Shown: positions 1 to 7,100 of the stretch, in pieces
How the letters are laid out: each line of letters opens with the position of its first letter
How positions within the stretch are numbered: the stretch's first letter is position 1
Source of the DNA: Kitasatospora aureofaciens
GTDB lineage: Bacteria; Actinomycetota; Actinomycetes; Streptomycetales; Streptomycetaceae
Length of the DNA stretch: 64,000 bases
NCBI RefSeq assembly: GCF_001188955.3
Contig: NZ_JPRF03000023.1
Coordinates: 81,482 to 145,481, forward strand
Direction of reading: 5' to 3'
Made by a program: the position numbers and the translations under genes
The notes under the pieces: generated by a model
What the model was told of the DNA's origin: nothing
The model's database searches: none
The model's input: only the letters and a program-made list of their open reading frames with translations

Positions 1-958
1 CAAGAGAGGCGGCGAGGTCGGTGTCGGTCCGCACGTCGAAGCCGGTCAGGAGCTCGGGGGCGGGGGTGAGGGTCCAGGAGCGCAGGCCGTCGGCCAGGCC
101 CGGGTAGACGGTGAAGGTGTCCCGGTCGATCATCGTCAGGACGGTGTCCAGGTGCATGAACGCCCGGCTCTCCGGCAGGCCGACGGCGATCAGCCGGTGC
201 GCGGTGCCGGTCAGGAACAGCTGCTGGGCGAGGGTTTCGACAGCCTGCGCGGTGGTGCGCTCGCCCATCCCGACCATGACGACGCCCGGTGCGACGACGT
301 GGACGTCCCCGCCCTCCAGGCTCAGCCCGGGCGGCGTGGTGGTGCCGTCGAGCAGCGGAGGCGCGGTCTCGGCGAACAGCGGGTGGAAACGGTAGATCGC
401 GGCGGTGTGCAGGGTCTCCCGCCGACGGGCCGGCTTCGCCATCGGGTTCAGGCTGTAACGGCCGCCGATCCAGCAGGAGTTGTCCCGCGGGAAGAGGTGG
501 TTGGGCAGCGGCGGGAGGGCGAAGTCCTGCTCCCCGAGGGTGTTCCAGTGCAGGCTGCGGGGGCTGCGCAGCGGCAGGTCGTCCTTGAGTACGCCGCCGA
601 TCAGGTATTCGGCGAGGGTGGTGCCGTCGAGCTGCTCGCACAGCTCCCGGACCGGCTCGACGAGCGCGGGCCCGACGGTGGCCTCGGTGACCACCTGGCC
701 GAGCAGCCAGGCCCGGGCGGGCGGCAGGTCGAGCGTCTCGGCAAGGAGATCGGCGTAGTGGTGGACGCGCACGCCGTGGTCGCGCAGGACCTGGGCGAAG
801 GCGCCGTGCTCCTCGCGGGCGCGCTTGGCCCACAGGATGTCGTCGAAGAGCAGCTCGTCGACGTTGCGCGGGGTCAGCCGGGCGAGCTCCAGGCCCGGGC
901 GGTGCAGGATCACCTGCCGCAGGCGGCCGGCTTCCGAGTCGACACGCAGGGTGGACAT
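1..958 (-). CDS. arcA: Arginine deiminase (C-terminus cut by window edge)
   Basis: Hydrolyses arginine to citrulline and ammonia, the first step of the ATP-yielding arginine deiminase pathway in the cytosol. About 319 of the usual ~410 residues are visible. The N-terminus is MSTLRVDSEAGRLRQVILHR. Seen motifs are FPRDNS near residue 157 (catalytic Asp of the FxRD motif), SLEGGDVHV near 215 (substrate-binding Glu) and FMHLDTV near 268 (His and Asp of the HxD motif). The catalytic Cys would lie beyond the window edge. The ATG at 958 follows a GGGAG. It starts 20 bases after the stop of the APC permease, so the two almost certainly form one operon, as arginine deiminase and an arginine/ornithine antiporter usually do. 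Confident on family. Confidence 0.93.
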   Translation of the reverse strand, partial: MSTLRVDSEAGRLRQVILHRPGLELARLTPRNVDELLFDDILWAKRAREEHGAFAQVLRDHGVRVHHYADLLAETLDLPPARAWLLGQVVTEATVGPALVEPVRELCEQLDGTTLAEYLIGGVLKDDLPLRSPRSLHWNTLGEQDFALPPLPNHLFPRDNSCWIGGRYSLNPMAKPARRRETLHTAAIYRFHPLFAETAPPLLDGTTTPPGLSLEGGDVHVVAPGVVMVGMGERTTAQAVETLAQQLFLTGTAHRLIAVGLPESRAFMHLDTVLTMIDRDTFTVYPGLADGLRSWTLTPAPELLTGFDVRTDTDLAASL

Positions 959-978
959 CTCGGTGTACTCCCTTGTTC

Positions 979-2499
979 TCAGTGCTGCTGGCGCGGCGTC
1001 AGCGCGCGCAGGACGATGGTGGCGAAGCCGACCGGGCGGGCGGTTCGGGCCGCCTTGGCGGGCGGTGCGTCGCGGCGGGCTGGACGGATGTCGGTCGGTC
1101 GGGTGTCGGTGCCGGTATCCGTACGGGCGTCGGTCGCGGGTCGGGCGTGCGGTCGCTTCAGCCAGATGTAGACCGGGATGCCGAGCAGGATGGTGAAGAG
1201 GCCGTAGTAGACGGTCTGGTAGCCGCTGCCCTGGATCGACCAGTACGAGAAGGCCAGTGCGAGGACGGTGACGGCCGTGTCGCGGGTGAGGCGGCGCCGG
1301 TCCAGCTGCTCCCTGCCGTGCAGCGCCAGCCAGTACAGCTGCGCGGCCGCCGAGACCAGGTAGGGGATGACGGCGGTCAGCACGCTCAGCAGCACGATCT
1401 CGGTGAAGACCTTGGTGAACCGGGTGTAGCTGATCACGGTGAGCACCGACGCGAGGACGGTCGCCGAGACGATGCCGAAGGCCGGTACCTCGCCTCGGCC
1501 GCGGGTGCCGGCGAACGCGGACGGGAACAGTCCGTCGCGGGCGGCGGCCATCGGCATCTCCGCACAGATCAGCGTCCAGCCGTTCAGTGCCCCGAGCCCG
1601 GAGACGATCGCGGCGACGGCGACCAGGTTCCCGGCCCAGTGTCCGCCCGCGATGCTGTTCATCGCATCGGTGAACGGCGCCGTGGAGGAAGCGAGTTGCG
1701 CGTGCGGCACGGTACCGAACACGGCGAGGGTGCCGAGCAGGTAGATCGCCGCGCAGGCCAGGGTGCCGTAGATGGTCGCTCGCGGCACGTTGCGCTTGGG
1801 TTCGCGCACCCGCCCGGCCGCCACCGAGGCGGTCTCCAGGCCGATGTAGCTGAACAGCGCGATCGCCCCGGCCGCCGAGACGGCGCCCATCGCCGAGCCG
1901 CCGCTCGCGTTGAAGGCCCCGAGGTTTCCGGACTTCACGAACAGCAGGCCGGCCGTCGCCATGAACGCCAGCGGCAGGAACTTGAGCACCGTGGTGACCA
2001 CCTGGAAAGCGCCGATGCTGCGCACGCCGGTCAGGTTGACGATCGCGGGCAGCCACAGACCCACCAGGGCTATCGCGATCGAGGCCCAGGTGTGGTGGTC
2101 CTTGTTGACGAACACCTCGACGTAGCCGACCCAGGCCACGGCGATGGCCGCGTTCCCGGCCCAGGCCGTGATCCAGTACGACCAGGCGGTCAGGAACCCG
2201 GCGAACTCGCCGAATGCCTCTCGGGCGTAGACGTAGGGCCCGCCGCTGCCCGGCACCCGCTCCGACAGCCGCCCGAAGGTCACGGCGAGCGTCAGCGCCC
2301 CGACGGTCACCAGGACGAACGCCACCAGCGCGATCGGCCCGTACGGCGCGAGCGCCGACGGCAGCGCGAACACGCCGGTACCGATGATGCTGCCGACCAC
2401 CAGCGCGGTGGCACCCGGCAACCCGAACGTGCCGCTGCGCCGTCGCGGTCCGTCCTCCGCCGTGCTCACCGGTGGTCTTCCGCGGTCGTGTACGGACAT
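979..2499 (-). CDS. APC-family amino acid permease, probable arginine/ornithine antiporter
   Basis: Integral membrane transporter of the amino acid-polyamine-organocation superfamily, 506 residues with about 12 hydrophobic segments. TM1 carries the helix-breaking signature VGSIIGTGVFALPSAL near residues 35-50 and TM6 carries FSYIGLETASVAAGR. The C-terminal tail is Thr/Asp/Arg-rich. The ATG at 2499 was chosen because AGGAGCC precedes it. The frame stays open further upstream but loses similarity there. As first gene of an operon with arginine deiminase, exchange of arginine for ornithine is the most likely role, but substrate is inferred from context only. Two dormancy-type dyads lie 100-225 bases upstream and could control the operon. 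Confidence 0.85.
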   Translation of the reverse strand: MSVHDRGRPPVSTAEDGPRRRSGTFGLPGATALVVGSIIGTGVFALPSALAPYGPIALVAFVLVTVGALTLAVTFGRLSERVPGSGGPYVYAREAFGEFAGFLTAWSYWITAWAGNAAIAVAWVGYVEVFVNKDHHTWASIAIALVGLWLPAIVNLTGVRSIGAFQVVTTVLKFLPLAFMATAGLLFVKSGNLGAFNASGGSAMGAVSAAGAIALFSYIGLETASVAAGRVREPKRNVPRATIYGTLACAAIYLLGTLAVFGTVPHAQLASSTAPFTDAMNSIAGGHWAGNLVAVAAIVSGLGALNGWTLICAEMPMAAARDGLFPSAFAGTRGRGEVPAFGIVSATVLASVLTVISYTRFTKVFTEIVLLSVLTAVIPYLVSAAAQLYWLALHGREQLDRRRLTRDTAVTVLALAFSYWSIQGSGYQTVYYGLFTILLGIPVYIWLKRPHARPATDARTDTGTDTRPTDIRPARRDAPPAKAARTARPVGFATIVLRALTPRQQH

Positions 2500-2598
2500 C
2501 AGAGGCTCCTTTGCCAGGTGCTGAACCATGCGGATGGGCCTGGCCTTCGCCGCCACCCGCCGAGAAAGATCTTCGGATCGGCGGGCAGCGCATCCCAT

Positions 2599-2612
2599 GG
2601 GCCGACAGTCCC
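2599..2612 (-). promoter_or_regulatory. DevR/OsdR-type dyad 1
   Basis: GGGCCGACAGTCCC on the plus strand, which reads GGGACTGTCGGCCC on the minus strand, 100 bases upstream of the permease start. It matches the local consensus GGGMCYNNNGGMCC. A half-matching copy (CCCGATGGTCCC) is at 2646-2657. Function is inferred from repetition next to DevR/DevS-like genes. Confidence 0.6.
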
Positions 2613-2709
2613 GTTCCCCCGCCCCAGCGGTCCCTGCCTCCCCCGCCCGATGGTCCCGAGGAGTCACGTCGCGCACCGGCGCGCGACGCACTGCCCGCCG
2701 CGCCCCGCA

Positions 2710-2723
2710 GGGACCACCGGCCC
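2710..2723 (+). promoter_or_regulatory. DevR/OsdR-type dyad 2
   Basis: GGGACCACCGGCCC, in the 331-base divergent spacer between the permease and the universal stress protein frame, 107 bases before the GTG at 2831. A weaker look-alike, ACCACCGGGTCCC, follows at 2724-2736. The whole 2500-2830 spacer holds no gene I can support; it appears to be a bidirectional control region. Confidence 0.65.
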
Positions 2724-2830
2724 ACCACCGGGTCCCGTCAGTCCCTTGGCTCCCGCTCGGCCCGACGGGAGATTCGTGCACAGCCGGTCGGTACCTGGCC
2801 CCGGCCCAAAGCGACAGGTGAGGAGCGGTC

Positions 2831-3115
2831 GTGACGACACGACAGGGCATGGTGGGTCTCGACGGGTCACCGCAGAGCGAGGCCGCCGCCGCGTGGGCGG
2901 CGCAGGAGGCTCAGAGGCTCGGATCGGCACTGTGCCTTCTCCACGTCTGGCCCTGGCTGAGCGACGAGAACGTGGACCGGTCGAACCCCGGTGACCTCAG
3001 GCCCGCCCTCACGATTAGGGCCCTCCGGCCCTATCGACTCCGCCCGGCATCCGGCAGACTGCGACGAGAACTGCATGACCTGCCACTGGGGACAGGCATC
3101 GAGCACGGAGCGGTG
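2831..3115 (+). pseudogene. Truncated universal stress protein (UspA) N-terminus, in frame with the response regulator
   Basis: A GTG start with AGGAG six bases upstream opens a frame that reads VGLDGSPQSEAAAAWAAQEA and then LCLLHVWPW, the first strand-helix-strand of a UspA domain. The remaining ~100 or more residues of a Usp domain, including the ATP-binding glycine motif, are missing. After about residue 40 the sequence is not Usp-like, and the frame runs without a stop into the response regulator whose own start is at 3116. Either a deletion removed the Usp body, or a short Usp-regulator fusion (327 residues) is translated. Usp genes are typical members of DevR/DosR regulons, so the location fits. 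Confidence 0.6.
3018..3031 (+). promoter_or_regulatory. DevR/OsdR-type dyad 3
   Basis: GGGCCCTCCGGCCC within the longer perfect inverted repeat TAGGGC-CCTCCG-GCCCTA (3016-3033). It lies 85 bases before the regulator start at 3116 and inside the frame that follows the Usp fragment. Its position suggests the regulator has its own autoregulated promoter. It could alternatively be a weak hairpin. Confidence 0.5.
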
Positions 3116-3814
3116 ATGGCGGACAACACGGCGGCGGGCGCAGGCGACCCGGTGAAGGTGTTCCTCCTGGACGACCACGAGGTCGTCCGACGAGGCGTGC
3201 ACGACCTGCTGGACTCGGAGCCCGGTTTCACGGTCGTCGGCGAGGCCTCCACCGTGGCGCAGGCGCTCACCCGCGTTCCGGCGCTCAGGCCGGACGTCGC
3301 GGTCCTGGACATGCGGCTGCCCGACGGCGACGGCGTGACGGTCTGCCGTGAACTGCGTTCCCGGATGCCGGAGCTGGCCTGCCTGATCCTCACGTCCTTC
3401 GACGACGAGGAGGCGCTGCTCGACTCGATCATGGCCGGCGCCGCCGGCTACGTCCTCAAGCAGATCAGCGGCACCGACCTCGTCTCGGCGGTCCGCACGG
3501 TGGCCTCCGGCCAGTCCATGCTCGACCCCGGCGCCGCCACCCGGCTGATGGCCAGACTGCGCGGCGAGGCCGCTCAGCAGCCGTCCGACGGTCCGCACCT
3601 CACCGACCGCGAGCGGGAAATCCTCGCCTTGGTGGGCGAGGGCCTGACCAACCGGCAGATCGGCCAGCGTCTCTACCTCGCCGAGAAGACTGTCAAGAAC
3701 CACATCTCCCGCCTGCTCGCCAAACTCGGCGTGGAACGCCGAGTCCAGGCGGCCATCATCGCCACCCAGGTACTGTCGGGCCGCAACCAGACGGGAGCCC
3801 GCACGGCCGTCTGA
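3116..3814 (+). CDS. NarL/LuxR-type response regulator, DevR/DosR (OsdR) class
   Basis: Two-component transcription factor of 232 residues. The receiver domain spans about residues 12-130, with the acidic pair DD at 19-20, phosphoacceptor D65 (VAVLDMRLPDGDG), the conserved Thr in LILTS and Lys in GYVLKQ. The LuxR-type helix-turn-helix runs about 165-215. The recognition-helix stretch AEKTVKNHISRLLAKLGVER is the form found in mycobacterial DosR/DevR. The ATG at 3116 has GGAG six bases upstream, but the frame is open back to 2831, where a Usp fragment is fused. The partner kinase is probably the GAF kinase at 4373-6082. It is likely autoregulated through the dyads around it. Confidence 0.88.
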   Translation: MADNTAAGAGDPVKVFLLDDHEVVRRGVHDLLDSEPGFTVVGEASTVAQALTRVPALRPDVAVLDMRLPDGDGVTVCRELRSRMPELACLILTSFDDEEALLDSIMAGAAGYVLKQISGTDLVSAVRTVASGQSMLDPGAATRLMARLRGEAAQQPSDGPHLTDREREILALVGEGLTNRQIGQRLYLAEKTVKNHISRLLAKLGVERRVQAAIIATQVLSGRNQTGARTAV

Positions 3815-3832
3815 GCCCGGGGGGATGCCCCT

Positions 3833-3846
3833 GGGCCGACAGGCCC
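3833..3846 (+). promoter_or_regulatory. DevR/OsdR-type dyad 4
   Basis: GGGCCGACAGGCCC, the reverse of GGGCCTGTCGGCCC, located just after the response regulator stop and 75 bases before the flavin-binding protein start. It differs from dyad 1 by one base in the core. It forms a pair with dyad 5. Confidence 0.5.
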
Positions 3847-3878
3847 CCGGCACGGCAGGACCGCCAGAAGTCCTACGA

Positions 3879-3892
3879 GGGACCATCGGACC
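3879..3892 (+). promoter_or_regulatory. DevR/OsdR-type dyad 5
   Basis: GGGACCATCGGACC inside the near-perfect palindrome AGGGACCATCGGACCCT (3878-3894), about 28 bases before the start at 3921. This is one of the clearest copies and sits where an activator would contact a promoter. Confidence 0.68.
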
Positions 3893-3920
3893 CTCGCAGG
3901 CCGACCGGCCTCCGCCGAGC

Positions 3921-4346
3921 ATGGACGCCATGACAGCCGAATTCACTCCACTCGACGAGTCGCAGTGCCTGAAACTGCTGGGCGGGACAGCCGTCGGCCG
4001 CTTGGTCTACACCGTCGGCGCCCTACCCGCCGTGATGCCGGTCCGATACCGGATCGCGACCGACGGCAGCGTCCTGCTCCAGGCGAACGCCGGCTCCGAG
4101 ATCGCCCTCGCCGTCACCGACGCGGTCGTCGCCTTCGAGGCGAGCGAGCTGAGCGAGACCGACCGCAGCGGGTGGAGCGTCACCCTGCTCGGCCGGGCCG
4201 ACGTCACATCCGTCAGCGCGGCGAGCCATCCCGTTCCCGCCGCCGTGCCCGCCCCCGCGAAGTCGGCCGACCAGGTGACCATCCGGATCCGTCCGGAACT
4301 GGTGTCCGGGCGTTCCCTGCCCGCTTCACCCGCGTGCGAGGTGTGA
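3921..4346 (+). CDS. Pyridoxamine 5'-phosphate oxidase-fold (flavin/F420-binding) protein
   Basis: Small cytosolic split-barrel protein of about 141 residues. The pattern LLGGTAVGRLVYTVGALPAVMPVRYRI, cut here as GRLVYTVGALPAVMPVRY, is the first barrel strands of the PNPOx-like family that binds FMN, F420 or haem. Later come VVAFEASELSE and SGWSVTLLGRADV. Proteins of this kind are frequent members of DevR/DosR and OsdR regulons, which matches the two dyads directly upstream. Start is either 3921 or the second ATG at 3930; neither has a strong ribosome site. Ligand and reaction cannot be read from sequence. Confidence 0.8.
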   Translation: MDAMTAEFTPLDESQCLKLLGGTAVGRLVYTVGALPAVMPVRYRIATDGSVLLQANAGSEIALAVTDAVVAFEASELSETDRSGWSVTLLGRADVTSVSAASHPVPAAVPAPAKSADQVTIRIRPELVSGRSLPASPACEV

Positions 4347-4372
4347 CCCGCCCGCGGCCCCGTCAGCCCGCC

Positions 4373-6082
4373 TCACCGCAACGGGGCGGACCAGGTCAGT
4401 CGAGTACCGCCCTCCGCAGGGCTGATCAGCTCGAACCCGCCCCCGAGCCCTTCCGCCCGCTCGGCGAGATTGCGCAGGCCGCTGCGCCGCCCCTGCTCGG
4501 GAACGCCGACACCGTTGTCCTGCACCGTCAGCATGACCTGCTGCCCGGTGGCGCCCAGCACGACCTCCACCCGGTCCGCCTTCGCGTGCCGGGCCGCGTT
4601 GCTCAGCGCCTCCCCCAGGACGGCCACGACGTGTTCCGCGATCTCCGCCGGCACGTCGGTGTCCAGCAGACCCTCCATGCTCAGCCGGGGCGGGAAGCCC
4701 AGGACCGCCTGCGCCTGCTCGACGGCCCGCACGGCCCTGGCCCGCAGGCCCTGGCCGGAGCGCTCCTCGCGAGCGCGGAGCCCGAAGATCGTCGACCTGA
4801 TGATCTTGATCGTCTCGTCCAGGTCGCCGACCGCACGGAGCACCCGGTCCGACGCGCCGGGGTGCTCGATGAAGCGGGCGGCACTCTGCAGCGTCATCCC
4901 GGTCGCGAAGAGCCGCTGGATGGCCAGGTCGTGCAGGTCGCGGGCGATCCGGTCGCGGTCTTCCAGCATCGCCAGCTGCTCGGCGTCCCGGCGGCGTTCC
5001 GCCAGCTCCAGGGCCAGCGCGGCCTGGTCGGCGAAGCCCAGCAGCGGGCCGATCTCGCGGTCGGTGAACTCGGGCGCGCCGGCCTCCCTGGCGAGCAGCA
5101 GCACACCGTCGATCTGCCCCTCGGCCCGGCCCAGAGGGACCGCGACCGCCGCACCGAGCCCCTCGAACCGGCGCGCCCCCGCCGACAGCCGCGGCTCACC
5201 GGCCAGATCCGCCGTGGTCACCGGCACGCCCGAAGCACAGGCTTCACCCGACAATGACCCCGCCAACGGCACGACCAGGCCCATCCGGCCGACCGCGTCC
5301 CCACCGAGAGCCAGCTCCACCCGCACGGTGTCCGTCCCGGCCAGCGGCACGGAGACGTCGGCGAGGTCGGCGCCGGTGATCTCCCGGGCCCGCTGCGCGA
5401 TCAGCTCCAGCACCTCCGAGCGCGAGCCCCCGGACAGCAGCGCGCGGGTGATCTCCGCGCTCGCGCTCAGCCAGCGCTGCTGGCGCTGAGCCTCCTCGTA
5501 CAGCCGGGCGTTGTCGATCGCCACGCCGGCCGCGACCGCCAGGGTGGCGATCACGGACTCGTCGTCGGCGTCGAACTCCTCGCCGCCCCGCTTGTCCGTC
5601 AGGTAGAGGTTGCCGAAGACCTCGTCGCGCACCCGTACCGGTACGCCGAGGAAGGTTCGCATCACCGGGTGGTGCATCGGGCAGCCGTACGACGCGGGGT
5701 GCTCGGAGAGGTTCTCCAGTCGCAGTGACTCGGGGTTGCGGATCAGCTCTCCGAGGATGCCCCGGCCCGTTGGGTAGGGGCCGATCTTCGCGATCTCCTC
5801 CTCCGACAGGCCCACGGTCAGGAAGGCGGAGAGCGTCTCGCCGTCCGGCCCGATCACGCCGAGCGCCGCGTACTTCGCGTCCACCAGCACCGCCGCGGCT
5901 TCCACGATCCGCCGCAGCACCTGTGTCAGGTCCAGCTCGCGGCCGACCGACAGCACAGCCTCCAGGAGGCTGTGCACCCGGTCCCGAGTGCCGCGGGCCG
6001 CGTCGATCCGCGCCTGGAGCTCCTCCAGCAGTTCGTCCAGCCGCAGCTGCGGCATCCGAGACCGCACCCCGTCCCCACCCAC
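4373..6082 (-). CDS. GAF-domain sensor histidine kinase, DevS/DosT (OsdK) type
   Basis: Soluble 569-residue sensor kinase. GAF1 spans about residues 45-200, GAF2 about 220-365, a HisKA_3-type dimerisation domain 375-440 and the HATPase domain to the end. GAF1 contains HHPVMRTFLGVPVRVRDEVF (His137-138), the stretch that in mycobacterial DevS/DosT carries the haem-binding His, so oxygen, CO or redox sensing is likely. The phosphoacceptor is in ARDLHDLAIQRLFATGM, the N box in EALSNAARHAKAD, the G box in DNGVGVPEQG. GTG at 6082 follows GGAGG. It converges with the regulator and PNPOx genes, which face it. Pairing with the 3116-3814 regulator is inferred from domain type and position. Confidence 0.9.
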   Translation of the reverse strand: MGGDGVRSRMPQLRLDELLEELQARIDAARGTRDRVHSLLEAVLSVGRELDLTQVLRRIVEAAAVLVDAKYAALGVIGPDGETLSAFLTVGLSEEEIAKIGPYPTGRGILGELIRNPESLRLENLSEHPASYGCPMHHPVMRTFLGVPVRVRDEVFGNLYLTDKRGGEEFDADDESVIATLAVAAGVAIDNARLYEEAQRQQRWLSASAEITRALLSGGSRSEVLELIAQRAREITGADLADVSVPLAGTDTVRVELALGGDAVGRMGLVVPLAGSLSGEACASGVPVTTADLAGEPRLSAGARRFEGLGAAVAVPLGRAEGQIDGVLLLAREAGAPEFTDREIGPLLGFADQAALALELAERRRDAEQLAMLEDRDRIARDLHDLAIQRLFATGMTLQSAARFIEHPGASDRVLRAVGDLDETIKIIRSTIFGLRAREERSGQGLRARAVRAVEQAQAVLGFPPRLSMEGLLDTDVPAEIAEHVVAVLGEALSNAARHAKADRVEVVLGATGQQVMLTVQDNGVGVPEQGRRSGLRNLAERAEGLGGGFELISPAEGGTRLTWSAPLR

Positions 6083-6404
6083 GCGAGCCTCCTTCCGTCC
6101 TGGCTACCGGCCGGTCGATTGTCGCAGAAGCCCTCCCCGACAGTCCGGCTCTGCCCCGTCTCCGGTCCCGTAAGGCCCCCGGCCAGGGGAGGAACCGGCG
6201 CGGCCGATCGATGGGCCGTACCGACGAGATGCACCCGGCCTGCCGAACACCTCGATACAGGGACCACTGGCCCGCCCACTCGGGCCCGAACGGATCTGCC
6301 GCGTACCGCCCGGCACTTGATTGGCTCGGTGCGGCACGAGACCCCCGCCCCGAGGGCGAGCGCATGGCCGGGCAGGCCGCCATGGACGACGAGACTTCCA
6401 GGAG
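6083..6404. other. Leader region of the GAF kinase
   Basis: No gene seen. It contains dyad 6 at 6260-6273, about 180 bases upstream of the kinase start. The region otherwise shows only short unsupported frames, and grades into the transposase remnant at its far end. Confidence 0.5.
6260..6273 (+). promoter_or_regulatory. DevR/OsdR-type dyad 6
   Basis: GGGACCACTGGCCC, preceded by A, upstream of the minus-strand kinase gene. It is nearly identical to dyad 2 (ACC versus ACT in the centre). Confidence 0.65.
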
Positions 6405-6644
6405 GTGGGTCTCGCAGTACAGGCGGTGCACCGATAAGTCGATCACGACCGCCCGACCGCCAACCGCCTCGCCCGCGACATGCCGTTCCTATCGAGAGTG
6501 CACCCAGTCCGACGACTGCCCGCACAACGGACGCGCCGCCGGCAAGTCATCCCTGGTCCGGGCAGTGATCCTCAGTAGATCCCCGCTGGCCTCCACGCGC
6601 TCGACCTGCACCACGGCCAGCCGCGGCAGCAGGTCCCCCGCCAT
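6405..6644 (-). pseudogene. ISL3-family transposase remnant (N-terminal part, internal stop)
   Basis: From the ATG at 6644 the frame reads LLPRLAVVQVERVEASGDLL, then CGQSSDWVHSR, an amber stop (6489-6491), ERHVAGEAVGGRAVVIDLSV and HRLYCET. This is the typical start of ISL3-type transposases: beta-rich leader, zinc-ribbon CxxC region, then a VHSRY-like segment and LPVxGR...VRRxxC. The stop probably replaced a Tyr codon. The first zinc Cys pair is incomplete, and similarity ends abruptly after CET near 6405, so the catalytic DDE part is absent. It contains a TTA codon. This is a dead fragment. Confidence 0.72.
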
Positions 6645-6751
6645 GACACCACACCCAGACAGCGTCCCACCGCCAACCAAGCCACACCATAGGCGAGTTG
6701 AAGAGATCACCGGGATCACCGGTTACGAAAATCTTGTAAGAGCCGAAGACC
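6405..6751 (-). mobile_element. Insertion sequence remnant, ISL3-like left end
   Basis: Upstream of the transposase fragment, 6738-6751 reads on the minus strand GGTCTTCGGCTCTT, which resembles the terminal inverted repeats of ISL3-family elements. The opposite end is not found. I infer that one end plus ~80 codons of the transposase survived a deletion that joined it to the kinase leader. Confidence 0.45.
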
Positions 6752-6907
6752 GTACAGACCCTCAACGGCGCCCACCTCGTCCCACCCGTGCGCGATGGTG
6801 CCCGCTTCAAGCGCGGCCGGCTCGTCGAGCGGCCCGACTGCCGCCTGACGGCACGCGCTCCAAGCCGGACGGGTGCCTCGAAGCGGGGGCCGGCCGGAGC
6901 AGCGGCG

Positions 6908-7100
6908 TCAGCTGGTGCCCGCTGTGGCGGCGAAGGGCCCGTCCATGGCGGCCCATTGCAGCAGCAGGATGGTCTTGCCGTCGGTGATGACACCCAGCCC
7001 CGCCGCGTGCTGCGCCCGGGAGCGCCAGTGCGCGTCCGCGACGCCTTCGCGGACCGTCGGGCGTTCACGCCGGGCTGTCGCGGCCGTGGCGGGGAAGGCC
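6908..7100 (-). pseudogene. Unrecognised C-terminal gene fragment next to panE
   Basis: A frame without its own start codon overlaps the end of panE and reads ...VREGVADAHWRSRAQHAAGL, then GVITDGKTILLQWAAMDG, ending at a TGA (6908-6910). The composition and frame look protein-like, but I do not recognise the family. The lack of any ATG, GTG or TTG between the upstream TAA and this segment suggests a truncated gene left by the same rearrangement as the IS remnant. The rest of 6752-6907 holds nothing I can identify. Confidence 0.3.

Noticed and set aside
973..2994. Long plus-strand frame across the permease
   Set aside because: Translation is repetitive Arg/Gly/Asp/His; the minus strand codes a clear APC permease.
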